NCBI GenBank assembly: GCA_016705005.1
Contig: JADIZB010000034.1
Location: forward strand, 1 to 64,000
Source: Bacteroidales bacterium
GTDB taxonomy: Bacteria; Bacteroidota; Bacteroidia; Bacteroidales; Lentimicrobiaceae
Length of the DNA stretch: 64,000 nt
Reading direction: 5' to 3'
Position 1 is the first letter of the stretch; the number at the start of each line of letters is the position of its first letter. The notes below the pieces were generated by a model. It ran no database searches, was not told where the DNA came from, and saw nothing but the letters and a program-made list of their open reading frames with translations. Both the position numbers and the translations under genes were made by a program. This document shows, piece by piece, positions 17,175 through 27,271 of this stretch.

Positions 17175-19664
17175 TTATATTTTCAGCATCTTACCAACCG
17201 AAACCCTGCCATCAAACCACCCTTTCAGAAAGTACAAGCCTGCCGGAAGCTGCGAGGCATCAACATCAACCCTGTGTTCTCCTGAAGTGTGCTCACAATC
17301 CATCAGGGTGCGGATCTCCTTGCCGGTAAAGTCGTAAAGTTTCATCACGACATGTGCCTTTTCTGACTGACGCCAGCTGATGGTGGTTCCCTGTGTAAAA
17401 GGATTGGGATAGTTCCTAAGCATGACTGAATTTCCATGTACAGTGAAAGCATCCGGGTCCTGTATTCCAACCGTTGAATTTTCGTTGTAGCCAATCAGGT
17501 AAATGGTACCAAGGCTTCCGATTTCAGTGCATCCGATGTTGAGCTGAGCGGTAAAAACATCGCCCGAAGGGGTGAATTGCACCGATACATCATAGGCTTC
17601 CCCGGGTGTGATGGTTTGAACTCCCCCACCCGATATCACGGCAAATGATTCTGCTCCCAAACCGGTAATGGTGGTGCCGTCAAACTGCCAGTCTGCTGCA
17701 CCGGTATTCATGCAGCTCACCTGGTGCACATCGTCGTTCAGGTAAAAAAGCTGGCAATTGGCATAATTGGTAAAACTTCCCCTATTGATGATATCCCCCT
17801 GTACATACAGCGCCAGGGCCTCACCCTGAATGGGTTCATTCCGGATTAAGCCATTGTTCTCCAGATTACCAAAGTTGTAGAGGCTATAGGTATAGGAACC
17901 TCCGCCGTAGATCTGCGACTGCAGCGTATCGGTAACCAGCAGATCGCCATAGAATTTGTTACCGTCATCAATCACCACCACTCCCCTGATTTCGGCATTC
18001 TCATAGGCGGATATATTGTTGAGGGTGGCATTTTTAATGATGGCTGACCTGACTTTCCCATTATAGAGTAAGCCCGGGATATTGATTTCGTGGTGATCCA
18101 TCTGCAGGGTCGACCGCATCAGGTTGAAATTCCCGGCTATCTTAAGATCGCTGCCGGCGACAACCATGCTCACAGAATCAATGTCCGAAAAATTTGTCCT
18201 GAACATTTTCCCCGCTGCCATTTGAATTTGCTGATCCTGGCTACCGGTAAACCGGGTATAACTGTTCTCCCAGTTGCCCTGATTGTCAATATTCCCGGTA
18301 ATTTCCAGCGTAAGTACATCGCCATCGTTGATGTTACGGATCAGGCCGTAATTTGTGATGTCGCCCTGCACCTGAAGGGTAAAGGAAGTGCTGCCTCCGC
18401 CATATTCGATGGACTGAAGCGTATCGTTCACCATCACACTACCCTGGAAAATGTTGTTGTTTTCGATGGTAACCACCCCGTTGATGGTTAAATTGCCGGT
18501 ACTGGTGATGCTGTTCAGGTAACCATTGGCCAGATTGACATTTTCAATCGTCCCGTCCATCAGCCACCCCTCGATCGTCAGCGTATTTCCCGCCATATTG
18601 AGGTTTGCTCCGTTCAGATCAAAATCATGCAGTACCGTGATGTCCGTTTGAGCTATTATGTCACTGTAAGGGTTAAGGTCATAGAAGTAACTGTCGAAGA
18701 AGCGTCCGCCTTCCTGAGAAATATTCTGTGTATCACTCCCGACAAACCTGACATATTTGCATGACCACTGACCATTGTTCGTTATATTACCGGTGATCTG
18801 AATTTCCAGATCATCATCGTTCAGCGGTGCTCTGGCATCCATATTATCCTTAATTATCCCATTGTTTGTCAGATTGCCATCAATCCGGAGTTTGTAGATA
18901 CCGTAACCCCCACCATAGATATTCGCCATCAGTGTATCGGTGACAAATACATTACCTTCAAACTTCAGGGTATCGGATATATCATATCCGACTTTAAACG
19001 TTCCCAGAATTTCAAAATCACCTGTGAGTGTCCCGCTGTTGATAAGGCAATTGCGCATTTCAAGGGCATGATTGCCTACATTGAATGTCTGGCCATTTAA
19101 CATCAGATGGCTCCGGCTGTAACCTCCCTCAAGGTTATAGTCGCAGGTAAATACCAGATCTGTGACTGCAGTGATGTCAGAATTGCCTGTTAGGATAATT
19201 TTGCTGCCCAGTGTCTTACCTCCGGCCAGGCCCAGGTTATGGTTTGCAGATACCATGAATTCCGTTTCCAGGGGCCTCCAGAGATTATTATTCGTCAGGT
19301 CTTCATAAACAAACATTTTCAGGGCATCTTCAGGGCCGTTTTCAACAATCCCGTCATTCACCACACTACCATGGACATATACCGGAAAAGCCCCGGAACC
19401 ACCGCCATAGCCTCCATTCCGGAGCGATCCTGACGAAGTGAGGGTGAGGTCTCTGCAATGGACCGGAAGAATGTCGTAACCGCTGGTAAAAGCCTGCAGA
19501 ACGGGTCCGTTGATGATGACATCATCGTTTTCACCGGGAACAACAAGTCCGATCCAGGTGTTGGGATCGTGCCAGAGACCGCCGGTGGTTGTCGACTGGG
19601 TCTGCGAACTGACGCTCAATGATGCGACAGAGATGAGAAATGCGAAAAGTAGATCTTTTTTCAT
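17175..19664 (-). CDS. Large secreted beta-rich T9SS protein with G8-like start and internal repeats
   Basis: This 829-aa protein has a signal peptide (MKKDLLFAFLISVASLSVSS). The start LWHDPNTWIGLVVPGENDDV resembles the G8-type opening of secreted beta-helix proteins. Three long internal repeats share a core such as FVTDTLMANIYGGGYGIYKL, MVNDTLQSIEYGGGSTSFTL and LVTDTLQSQIYGGGSYTYSL. Each core is followed by a G(N/D)(L/I)xNxGLIRN segment and an xITGNIxNxGxW-type strand. The C-terminal sorting domain reads LRNYPNPFTQGTTISW ... AGLYFLKGWFDG ... KMLKI. No catalytic residues are recognised. It may be a surface or matrix protein. Confidence 0.82.
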   Translation of the reverse strand: MKKDLLFAFLISVASLSVSSQTQSTTTGGLWHDPNTWIGLVVPGENDDVIINGPVLQAFTSGYDILPVHCRDLTLTSSGSLRNGGYGGGSGAFPVYVHGSVVNDGIVENGPEDALKMFVYEDLTNNNLWRPLETEFMVSANHNLGLAGGKTLGSKIILTGNSDITAVTDLVFTCDYNLEGGYSRSHLMLNGQTFNVGNHALEMRNCLINSGTLTGDFEILGTFKVGYDISDTLKFEGNVFVTDTLMANIYGGGYGIYKLRIDGNLTNNGIIKDNMDARAPLNDDDLEIQITGNITNNGQWSCKYVRFVGSDTQNISQEGGRFFDSYFYDLNPYSDIIAQTDITVLHDFDLNGANLNMAGNTLTIEGWLMDGTIENVNLANGYLNSITSTGNLTINGVVTIENNNIFQGSVMVNDTLQSIEYGGGSTSFTLQVQGDITNYGLIRNINDGDVLTLEITGNIDNQGNWENSYTRFTGSQDQQIQMAAGKMFRTNFSDIDSVSMVVAGSDLKIAGNFNLMRSTLQMDHHEINIPGLLYNGKVRSAIIKNATLNNISAYENAEIRGVVVIDDGNKFYGDLLVTDTLQSQIYGGGSYTYSLYNFGNLENNGLIRNEPIQGEALALYVQGDIINRGSFTNYANCQLFYLNDDVHQVSCMNTGAADWQFDGTTITGLGAESFAVISGGGVQTITPGEAYDVSVQFTPSGDVFTAQLNIGCTEIGSLGTIYLIGYNENSTVGIQDPDAFTVHGNSVMLRNYPNPFTQGTTISWRQSEKAHVVMKLYDFTGKEIRTLMDCEHTSGEHRVDVDASQLPAGLYFLKGWFDGRVSVGKMLKI

Positions 19665-19747
19665 GGTCCGGATTTTAATTGATATGTTAAATATTTGTTT
19701 TACAGTATTTTATGCTATTTTTTCTCGTCGGTTCAATCCCAAAACAG

Positions 19748-20860
19748 CTAACGTTTTCTGACTTCAGAGCGCTTGAATCCCTTCACCCTGATATCTGCAT
19801 CATCGTTTGGGTTGTAATTGCTGTTGTTGTGATAAATCACATCCCCCTGTTCGTTTTCCCAGCGGTTGTTCCATTCGTTGGTTCCGCGTTCGGTTTCGCC
19901 GGTAAACGGATTGGTGTAATCTTCCTGTCCAGTGAGGTTGAGGTACATGTCGTTGTTGATTTCTGAATTGGTAATGGCGCGGTGCTCCGTTATTTCACGG
20001 TCAATGCGCTCAATGTCACGCTGTGTCTGCAGGGCAATATTGCTGTTCACCTGCTGACTGCGGATTTCACGGCTGATCCATTCGGGGTTAAGCTTCACCG
20101 AATGACCGATGGTTGCAAAAACCGGGGCAAAGCTTTCAAACAATGGCTTTTCGGTACGGACATACCATGTTTCCTTATTGCTCCACAGGCCACCTCCCGG
20201 CTGCCCCCAATCCTCGATAGAACACACCATCTTTTCGAGGTATTGAATCCCATTCTCCGAATATTCCATAGAAACAATGGCAGCCTGGTATTCGAAATGA
20301 TAACCGGCAAGCATCAGCACCGATAATTTGCGATACTCCTCAGACAATTCAGGCAGGGGTTGAACAGCAGTTATCTTAAGATTCAGGGCGTGCGGATGGG
20401 CAAATGGAACAGCAATTTCCCTGATAAAATCGGCTGGCGACAGCATTCGCATGACCATCATTCCATTATAGTTGCTGCCGTCGGGAAACAGATGTGCAAC
20501 CAAATTCTGACCCGGATAGCGCCGCATATCAAAAAAGCGGGTGTCGGGCAGCCATCCCATACCGGCCTTGTTGTCGGGTGATGAAATTTTCATGTATAGC
20601 TTGGCCTCAATGGCATTGCCTGAACCTCCGGAAGTATTCGGATCAACCCTGGTGATGCCTCCACTGACATTCCATCCGCCCGGCAAAAGAAAAGTGAAGG
20701 CCTTTTCATTGGGTTCACTGCTTCGGTAGAATATAACTGCAGGGCTGTCTGCGATGGCTGAATCCTTCTTATTATTATGGTAATCCTGATTTGTGTCAGG
20801 GTTACAAGCCAGAAGTGCGAGCAAAGTCAGATAAGCCGGCGTTGATTTCAGGATGTTCAT
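19748..20860 (-). CDS. Uncharacterised lipoprotein
   Basis: The protein is 370 aa from ATG 20860, chosen because it gives a short signal peptide with lipobox Cys19 (LLALLAC). The in-frame ATG at 20905 would add 15 residues before it. The mature part contains FLLPGGWNVSGGI and later NPEWISREIRSQQVNSNIAL with an amphipathic helix. The hydrophilic, Asn-rich tail carries an NPFTGETERGTNEWNNRWEN block. I cannot assign a domain. It is probably anchored in the membrane facing the periplasm or the surface, and is co-directional with the TPR regulator upstream. Confidence 0.75.
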   Translation of the reverse strand: MNILKSTPAYLTLLALLACNPDTNQDYHNNKKDSAIADSPAVIFYRSSEPNEKAFTFLLPGGWNVSGGITRVDPNTSGGSGNAIEAKLYMKISSPDNKAGMGWLPDTRFFDMRRYPGQNLVAHLFPDGSNYNGMMVMRMLSPADFIREIAVPFAHPHALNLKITAVQPLPELSEEYRKLSVLMLAGYHFEYQAAIVSMEYSENGIQYLEKMVCSIEDWGQPGGGLWSNKETWYVRTEKPLFESFAPVFATIGHSVKLNPEWISREIRSQQVNSNIALQTQRDIERIDREITEHRAITNSEINNDMYLNLTGQEDYTNPFTGETERGTNEWNNRWENEQGDVIYHNNSNYNPNDDADIRVKGFKRSEVRKR

Positions 20861-21168
20861 ATTTGTACCTTTCGGAATTTCGACTGGAAGGCTGTGCAAA
20901 AACACAACTCAGTGAAATCATGGACAAAAGTAAAACATGAATTACAACATCCTCATTAATAACACCTTACAATATCCCTCGGACCACCCTACAAAAACAC
21001 TCAAACAAGCGAAAGGGACAGAAAGCGGCTTTCATCTTTGAATCATGATGGATTTAGCTCCGCAACATGTAGTGGTGGTCGAGCGGAGCCCGGTGTTGGA
21101 GCAGCCGGTGTGGGCGGTGGCGGAGTCGAGACCATCCGGGAACTCCGGAGTACGGCTCATGAAAAAGA

Positions 21169-23172
21169 TCAGATCACCGCGATAAAATTGGTGAGGTTTT
21201 GTTCGTGTGGCACCCCCAGTTTTTTGCGGATACGGGTACGGGCCACTTCAATGCTTTTAATGGATTGTCCGGAGAGGGAGGATATTTCGCGGGTATTCAT
21301 ATCGAGACGGATAAACGAACACAGACGGCGTTCGGCAGGGGTGAGTTCCGGATAATTTTCCAGAAGTCGGCTCTGGAAGCCGGGATGCACTTCGTTGAAC
21401 TGCACTTCGAACTCCTTCCAGGCATTGGGTGCCAGTTCCTGACGAAGCTGAACCTGCAGGTGCTGGATTGACTGTGCCGATACTTCCGATTTCTTAAGTT
21501 CATCAAGCTCCCCGATCAGTTTGCCGAGCAATTGGTTCTTCTGGTTGATAAAAATGGTTTTTGAGGTAAGTTCACGCTCCTTTAAGATCAGGTCTTCGTT
21601 AAGTTGTCCGATTTTTTCTTCACTCTGCTGCCTGATAACCCCGGCCATGTGTTTTGCTTCGTTTATCCGTCGGTAAACCATCCAGATCAGGGCAACACCC
21701 ATCAACAAACTGATACCCAGCAACAACAGAATAATATTTTTGGTGCGTAATGCCTGCTTCTGCAGAAGGCTGTTCTGAATTAGTGCTTCGTTTTCCTTTT
21801 TAAGCTCACTTTTTGCAAAACCTGCTTCTATCTCCTCAATGGTCCGGTATTTTTCGGCGGTGTATATACTGTCTTTCAATGCTGTAGCGCTTTTCAGATA
21901 ATGGAAAGCCTGGGAAGAATTTCCGTCTTTCTCATAACACCTTGACAGGCATAAACTGGCATCCAGCCTTCCTTTCAACGAACCGGTTGCTTCAGCAATC
22001 AGGAGGGCTTCACCCCCGGTACTTATGGCTTCATCCACCAGATTCTGACTCAGCAATGAATTCGCCAGCTCAACAAGGGCTTCGCTCTGTTCGGGAAGGG
22101 CATCGATGGCAGCATACAGATTCACCGATTTCCTGAAAAAAGCCGAAGCGATGATAAAATCATTTTTTGCCTCATGCAGTTTTCCAAACTGCATATTACA
22201 GGAGGCCAGAAAAGATTTATCGCCCGATTTCTCAGCCAGTCTCAGCGCATCTTCCAGGTAGAGGCCTGCGTTGTCATAATCACGGAGTTCTGTGTAGGCG
22301 CCGGCCAGGTTTTTATACCGGATGATCAGCCTGTATTCATCTTTCACTTGCTCAGCCAGCTTAAGCGATTGCCTGTAATACTCCAGCGCACGGAAAGGAT
22401 CTCCGCTGTCGATATAAAGATTGCCGATGTTGTTCAAACAATCTGAAATGGCTGTTTCGTCGTTCAGTTTCCTGAAAACATCAAGCGCTTTCTGGTATGA
22501 CTCCATGGCCTTTGCAAAATCGCCGGTTTTGCGATGTACATTTCCCAGGTTATTGTAGCAAATGGCTTCTTCATAACTTAATCCTGAGCTTCTGGCTTTT
22601 TGAAGGGCCTTGTCGTAGAATTCAACAGCGTCTTTGAAATTGCCGCACTGTTTCTGTACGATTCCCATGCCTGTATAGCACCAGAACTGGCTCAGATTGT
22701 CCTTTATCTTTTCATACCCTGAAAGCGAAAGGTTGTAAAAATCCATTGCATTTTTAAACTGGCTCTGCTCGAGGTAAACTTCGGCAATGTTGAAATAGCT
22801 TTCAGCTTCAAGCGCATCATCACCCACTTCCCCGGCTTCCTTTAAAGCACTCCTGTAAAATTCAAGCGCTTTGGAATATTCAATGCGGTTATAATAAATA
22901 AGCCCAAGTCCAAGCCTGGCCCTGATCAGTTTACGGGTCACAGCATCTTTGTAAGGTTTGCTTCCACCATCCCTGAGGCGTTTTTCAGCAGCCCGGATGG
23001 CTGTGTTATAAAGCCGGATGGCAGTATCGGCATCAGCACCTTCTGCCTGCATCAGGTAGCCTGCGATCAGGGCAGAATCGGCCCTGGCCTGCTGATTTTG
23101 GGGCCTTGCAACATTAAAAAAAAGCAAGCACAATAAAAACAGTAACGGGTGAACTACACTGAGACGGCTCAT
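21169..23172 (-). CDS. TPR-containing membrane-anchored regulator with LuxR-type HTH
   Basis: This 667-aa protein has a signal peptide or anchor (residues 1-24). About eight to nine tetratricopeptide repeats follow (residues ~70-420; YFNIAEVYLEQSQFKNAMDF, CYNNLGNVHRKTGDFAKAME, CLNNIGNLYIDSGDPFRALE). A transmembrane helix lies at about 477-497 (IILLLLGISLLMGVALIWMV). A coiled coil rich in Glu/Lys/Leu comes next, then a C-terminal LuxR/GerE-like helix-turn-helix (LTPAERRLCSFIRLD ... REISSLSGQSIKSIEVARTR ... KKLGV). This is a known Bacteroidota layout: an external TPR sensor linked to a cytoplasmic DNA-binding domain. Targets are unknown, and nearby surface-protein genes are candidates. Confidence 0.88.
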   Translation of the reverse strand: MSRLSVVHPLLFLLCLLFFNVARPQNQQARADSALIAGYLMQAEGADADTAIRLYNTAIRAAEKRLRDGGSKPYKDAVTRKLIRARLGLGLIYYNRIEYSKALEFYRSALKEAGEVGDDALEAESYFNIAEVYLEQSQFKNAMDFYNLSLSGYEKIKDNLSQFWCYTGMGIVQKQCGNFKDAVEFYDKALQKARSSGLSYEEAICYNNLGNVHRKTGDFAKAMESYQKALDVFRKLNDETAISDCLNNIGNLYIDSGDPFRALEYYRQSLKLAEQVKDEYRLIIRYKNLAGAYTELRDYDNAGLYLEDALRLAEKSGDKSFLASCNMQFGKLHEAKNDFIIASAFFRKSVNLYAAIDALPEQSEALVELANSLLSQNLVDEAISTGGEALLIAEATGSLKGRLDASLCLSRCYEKDGNSSQAFHYLKSATALKDSIYTAEKYRTIEEIEAGFAKSELKKENEALIQNSLLQKQALRTKNIILLLLGISLLMGVALIWMVYRRINEAKHMAGVIRQQSEEKIGQLNEDLILKERELTSKTIFINQKNQLLGKLIGELDELKKSEVSAQSIQHLQVQLRQELAPNAWKEFEVQFNEVHPGFQSRLLENYPELTPAERRLCSFIRLDMNTREISSLSGQSIKSIEVARTRIRKKLGVPHEQNLTNFIAVI

Positions 23173-23425
23173 AGGTATAAGAAATCCGGAATAAAGGTAA
23201 AATGTTTTTCCGGGATTCCGGCTATTGGTTCCCGTCAGATTTTACATCAACCAACCGCACCGCTGCAAATGACCTCCCGGTTGTATATGAACGCCTGATT
23301 TCAAGCTGAAATGCAGGTCCATCACGACCAATCAATCAAAATACAAATCCCTGGAAAACAACACCTTCCTCAGTGAAAATGCTATTCCGGACTTCCCTTC
23401 AGGAAATATCATTATCTGGCCCGGC

Positions 23426-24406
23426 TCAGTCTTTCACACACCTGACCGAGCGCCCGTAGCGCTTATCTTCCAAAGCTCTCCAGGTATCAAAGGCACCATA
23501 ATCCATATATCTGATCCAGGCATCATTGGAATTTTCTTCGGTTGAGCACCACCAGCCGCCACCCCAGTTGATATAAGTGAAGTTTCCGCCATATTCGCGG
23601 TGGCCTCCGGGTAATGCCGAGAATCCGCTTTCATTGGTAGCATCTGCATTGGGTTCGCGCCAGTGAATCGTACCAGCCTCTTTAAGTTTGCTTCCGGCAA
23701 CAGCATCGCCCCCCTGTGCGGAGGACAAATCAGACCACTCAGCATCAGATGCAATATGCCAGCCTTCAGGAGCAAGAATCCGGTCATCGTTCACGGCAAA
23801 CCAGTTGTACAATCTCCCGTAAACAGCTGCATTGGCATAAATGTGCTCATAATTGCAGTATGCACCTGAGGTCAGACCTTCCCAGGCTGCATTGTCAGTC
23901 ACCAGCTCAACAGGATCACCGTTCCTGTAATGTGTAACCTTCAGGTTTTCGACCAGCCAGATCTGGCTGCCTACGGTTACCGTGTGATACACATTACCAT
24001 CAATGTCGGTTGCTATTTCATCATTCCAGGTCCTGAAAGCCATTTCCGGCCCGTAACCTGTTCCGGCACTGTTGATGGCATAGGCGCGCACAAAATAGGG
24101 AGTATTGGTCAGCAAACCGGTTAAGGTGCAGGTAAAGCTGCCGGTGCCTGTACCATTGGGAATCTTTTCATCCGACGTTGAAGGGTTGTGTGAGGTACTC
24201 CAGCAAATTCCCCGTTCGGTTACTGCCGCTCCACCATCACTGGTAACAGTTCCACTGAAGGTCACAGATGGCTCTGAAACATAGGTAACCGGGGAGGTTG
24301 TGAGCTCCGGTACCGATTCCTTGTCTTTCGCACAGCCAATCATGGTGATCAGCATTAAGCAACCCAGGGGGATCAGGCAAATCTTAAGATCAGTTCTTTT
24401 TTTCAT
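23426..24406 (-). CDS. FISUMP-domain lipoprotein with N-terminal fibronectin-III-like domain
   Basis: The protein is 326 aa from ATG 24406. The longer in-frame start at 24469 lacks support. The lipobox has Cys25 (MIGC). An Fn3-like module (VTSDGGAAVTERGICWSTSH ... YFVRAYAINSAGTGYGPEMA) precedes the FISUMP domain (VYHTVTVGSQIWLVENLKVT, YGRLYNWFAV, APEGWHIASDAEW, GFSALPGGHREYG, WWCSTEEN, SVRCVKD). The Fn3-FISUMP pairing is common in Bacteroidota surface lipoproteins. This is the longest of the four paralogues in the window and the only one not beside a CACTNAG array. Confidence 0.9.
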   Translation of the reverse strand: MKKRTDLKICLIPLGCLMLITMIGCAKDKESVPELTTSPVTYVSEPSVTFSGTVTSDGGAAVTERGICWSTSHNPSTSDEKIPNGTGTGSFTCTLTGLLTNTPYFVRAYAINSAGTGYGPEMAFRTWNDEIATDIDGNVYHTVTVGSQIWLVENLKVTHYRNGDPVELVTDNAAWEGLTSGAYCNYEHIYANAAVYGRLYNWFAVNDDRILAPEGWHIASDAEWSDLSSAQGGDAVAGSKLKEAGTIHWREPNADATNESGFSALPGGHREYGGNFTYINWGGGWWCSTEENSNDAWIRYMDYGAFDTWRALEDKRYGRSVRCVKD

Positions 24407-24613
24407 GATCAGAGTTTTTATGATATTTATAAATAAGTACGCATATGTTGATACCCTATCAACCGACATATTTTAAACCCTCCATCCTGGTAATACCGTC
24501 GAAGCCGAAACAGCAACATGGCCGGTCAGCCAAATGCTTCACAACCTCAGTGAGTGCAACTTCATCCCTTTCATAATTCATTCCGCTTTTCATTTGATGA
24601 CCTGTGGAATAAA

Positions 24614-27211
24614 TCACATAACTACAAATTTCTTCGTGAGCCGGTGACTGCCCACCTGTAGCCGGTAATAATAGACTCCCGGGCAGAGCCGCGAACCGTC
24701 GAATTCTTCAGAATATTCACCCTCTGATAAAAACCCGTTGGTCAGGGTTCTGATTTCCTGCCCATGAATGTTGAATACTTTCAGTGATGTAAATCCGCTC
24801 AGACTGCTTTTCCATTTTATCTTCGTCGTCCCGGTGATTGGGTTGGGCACATTCTGGTAAAGCCGGATCGGAGGTTCTCTTTCCGGGATCACCGGCTCAT
24901 CGGTTGCCAGTATTTTATCGTAGAATGGTTTTATGCCCCAGGCTTTCAATACCCCGGAATAACCTGCATTATTGTCGTGAATCTCTAGAATCCAGTCTCC
25001 TTCCGGATCCAGACCCGCAAAAGCGTTCAGTGGCTGATCAGGTTTATGTTCTCCTGAAAACGGAGGCACACCATCGGATACCGGGCCGGTTGCATCATCC
25101 TTAAGCCTTAACCACAGAAAGTCGGAACCTTCAGATGTAACATGATCCACAATTGTTTGAGTCACTCCACGGTGTGACAGGCTTATTTCGAGGTCACTCA
25201 CCCTGGGGTGAAGAACAGAATCAAGCATAACTTCAAGTCCGGTCAGTTGGTATCCGCCTTTTACAATCCACGGAAAATCAACATGAATCGTATCAAGGGC
25301 TGTTAAATTATCCTGAACAGGAAGATTGATGCCATGGTGCAGGAAAGTACCGGGTTCGTTCCAGAACCCACCATTGTCGGTACGTTTGATAATTCCGCCC
25401 CGGCCGGTTACCCAGCCTGTTTTGCGGTCTAGAAACCGGACCGAAGCCAGATCATGTCCATAAATTCCGCTGTATTGCTGAAACCAGGTGTACCCACCAT
25501 CAATTGACCGTAAAATGGTACCGGCATCACCTACTGCCCATCCATTCATAGCATCAATAAAGAATACCGAATACAGGTTTGTTGCATAGTCGTTCCTGAT
25601 CTCCTGCCAGGTGATTCCTCCATCGTTTGTCAGCATGATTATACCGTAAACACCGGTTGTCCAGCCATGCATTTCATCGATAAAGTAAACCGACCTGAAA
25701 TACCAGTTGTTGGTACCATGAATCAATGCCCGTTGCCAGGTTTCCCCGCCATTGACGGTCCTCAAAATCGTTGAATCCATCCCCACAGCCCACCCTTTCT
25801 GAGGATTGATGAAAAACACATCCACTATCGGATTGGTGGTAGGATTTGTCTGCAGTACCCAATCCTGGCCACCATTGGCAGTATGGGCAATCTGGCCCCA
25901 CCAGTCATTGCTGACAGCCCATCCGATATTTTCATCAAGGAAAAACACCTTGTCAACAGATTCCAGAATCGGGTTTGATTGTGCAGTCCAGGTTTGACCT
26001 CCGTTGGTGGTGTGCAGGATAACGCCCTCATCAAATTGAACGCCACTGCTGCCAACCACCCAGCCTTCGTTTTTGTTGATAAAGTCAACACTGCTGAAAA
26101 AAGCAGACTGTGTCCGCTGAATTTCCCAGGCAGCTCCACCATTTGTAGTGTGAAGGATTACACCTTCTTTGGTACCTTCATCATCTACGCTTCCACCTCC
26201 GACCACCCAGCCTGTATCGGCATTGATAAAATCGGACTCCATCATCCAGTGATTGGGTTTCTTGTTCAGGACTTCAAACTCAGCTTCTGCCGGTTCATCC
26301 TTTTTAATGACTTGTCCATACATGCCAACGGCATAAACTGCATGAAACAGCGCCTGAAAGCAAACATCATCCAATTGATTAATCGTTGGTGATTCTACGT
26401 CTGTCCAGGTTGTACCTCCATCCCGGGTTTCATAAATGTGTCCCTTATCACCCACAGCATAGGCAGGCCCGCTGATTCCCCTTGTTTCAACCGATCTCAT
26501 GCTGATAAAAGGAGCCTGATTCTCCTGTACCCATGTTTCTCCCCCATCGGAAGAACGGATGATAACAGCCTGATTGCCACAGGCCCGGTAGTCGCCGTTC
26601 GCGTCAACATCAATGCTCAGGAGGTTAAGTGTTGTGGGTGTGGTGTGCTTCTGCCAGCTTACCCCGTTATCCCTGGTGCTGATGATCAGGCCCTGGTTTC
26701 CGCACAACCAGACTTCATTGCATTCAATCTGATCAATATCATGAAGGTTCTCAAAAGGGCAATAGATATTTTCCCATTTTTCACCATGAATGTGACCTTT
26801 CAGAATAGTATTGCGACCACATATCCAAGGGCAATCACCGGTTATAGCGGTAACAGCATAAAGATCCTCCTGTGTTCCACTGTTTTGTTTTGTCCAGGTT
26901 TCCCCGGAATTATCCGTATAGAATATTGTCCCATGATCACCCACAATCCATCCATCACCGGCAACACTACCTATATAGATGCAATTCAGATTTACGGAGG
27001 TACCCAGCTCAACCAGTGCCCAGTTAAGACCTGAGTCGTCAGTCCGCATAACTGTCCCCAGATCACCGACAGCCCAGCCTGTAACGCCATTCATGACGAT
27101 GGAGTTCAGGTCATTGCCCTGAAGGTAGGGGTTTTGCCAATGCCATCCTTCCTGCGAAAAAGAAGCGTTTCCAATTAAAAACAGAAGCAAAAAAGTGATT
27201 GTTTTTTTCAT
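24614..27211 (-). CDS. Secreted YCF48/BNR-repeat propeller protein with P/Homo B-like domain and T9SS domain
   Basis: The protein is 865 aa from ATG 27211 (MKKTITFLLLFLIGNASFSQ). Around a dozen YCF48/BNR-type repeats follow, with the pattern GWAVGDxGTIxRTxDGGxTW, for example GWAVGDLGTVMRTDDSGLNW and GWAVGDAGTILRSIDGGYTW. A P/Homo B-like beta-sandwich comes after the repeats (VSDLEISLSHRGVTQTIVDH ... GDWILEIHDNNAGYSGVLKA). The T9SS domain is at the C-terminus (RLYQNVPNPITGTTKIKW ... PGVYYYRLQVG ... KKFVVM). P domains are usually found beside secreted proteases, but no protease domain is present here. It is probably a surface-binding protein, adjacent to a second YCF48-repeat gene. Confidence 0.88.
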   Translation of the reverse strand: MKKTITFLLLFLIGNASFSQEGWHWQNPYLQGNDLNSIVMNGVTGWAVGDLGTVMRTDDSGLNWALVELGTSVNLNCIYIGSVAGDGWIVGDHGTIFYTDNSGETWTKQNSGTQEDLYAVTAITGDCPWICGRNTILKGHIHGEKWENIYCPFENLHDIDQIECNEVWLCGNQGLIISTRDNGVSWQKHTTPTTLNLLSIDVDANGDYRACGNQAVIIRSSDGGETWVQENQAPFISMRSVETRGISGPAYAVGDKGHIYETRDGGTTWTDVESPTINQLDDVCFQALFHAVYAVGMYGQVIKKDEPAEAEFEVLNKKPNHWMMESDFINADTGWVVGGGSVDDEGTKEGVILHTTNGGAAWEIQRTQSAFFSSVDFINKNEGWVVGSSGVQFDEGVILHTTNGGQTWTAQSNPILESVDKVFFLDENIGWAVSNDWWGQIAHTANGGQDWVLQTNPTTNPIVDVFFINPQKGWAVGMDSTILRTVNGGETWQRALIHGTNNWYFRSVYFIDEMHGWTTGVYGIIMLTNDGGITWQEIRNDYATNLYSVFFIDAMNGWAVGDAGTILRSIDGGYTWFQQYSGIYGHDLASVRFLDRKTGWVTGRGGIIKRTDNGGFWNEPGTFLHHGINLPVQDNLTALDTIHVDFPWIVKGGYQLTGLEVMLDSVLHPRVSDLEISLSHRGVTQTIVDHVTSEGSDFLWLRLKDDATGPVSDGVPPFSGEHKPDQPLNAFAGLDPEGDWILEIHDNNAGYSGVLKAWGIKPFYDKILATDEPVIPEREPPIRLYQNVPNPITGTTKIKWKSSLSGFTSLKVFNIHGQEIRTLTNGFLSEGEYSEEFDGSRLCPGVYYYRLQVGSHRLTKKFVVM

Positions 27212-27271
27212 GGCTCTGTGTTTTAAATGATTCAATGGTCAATCCCATCAATGACAACTGAAAAGAGCGGA

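Noticed and set aside
21038..21355. Plus-strand open frame overlapping the TPR-HTH gene
   Set aside because: It lies mostly antisense to the conserved HTH region, and the residues form no recognisable domain.
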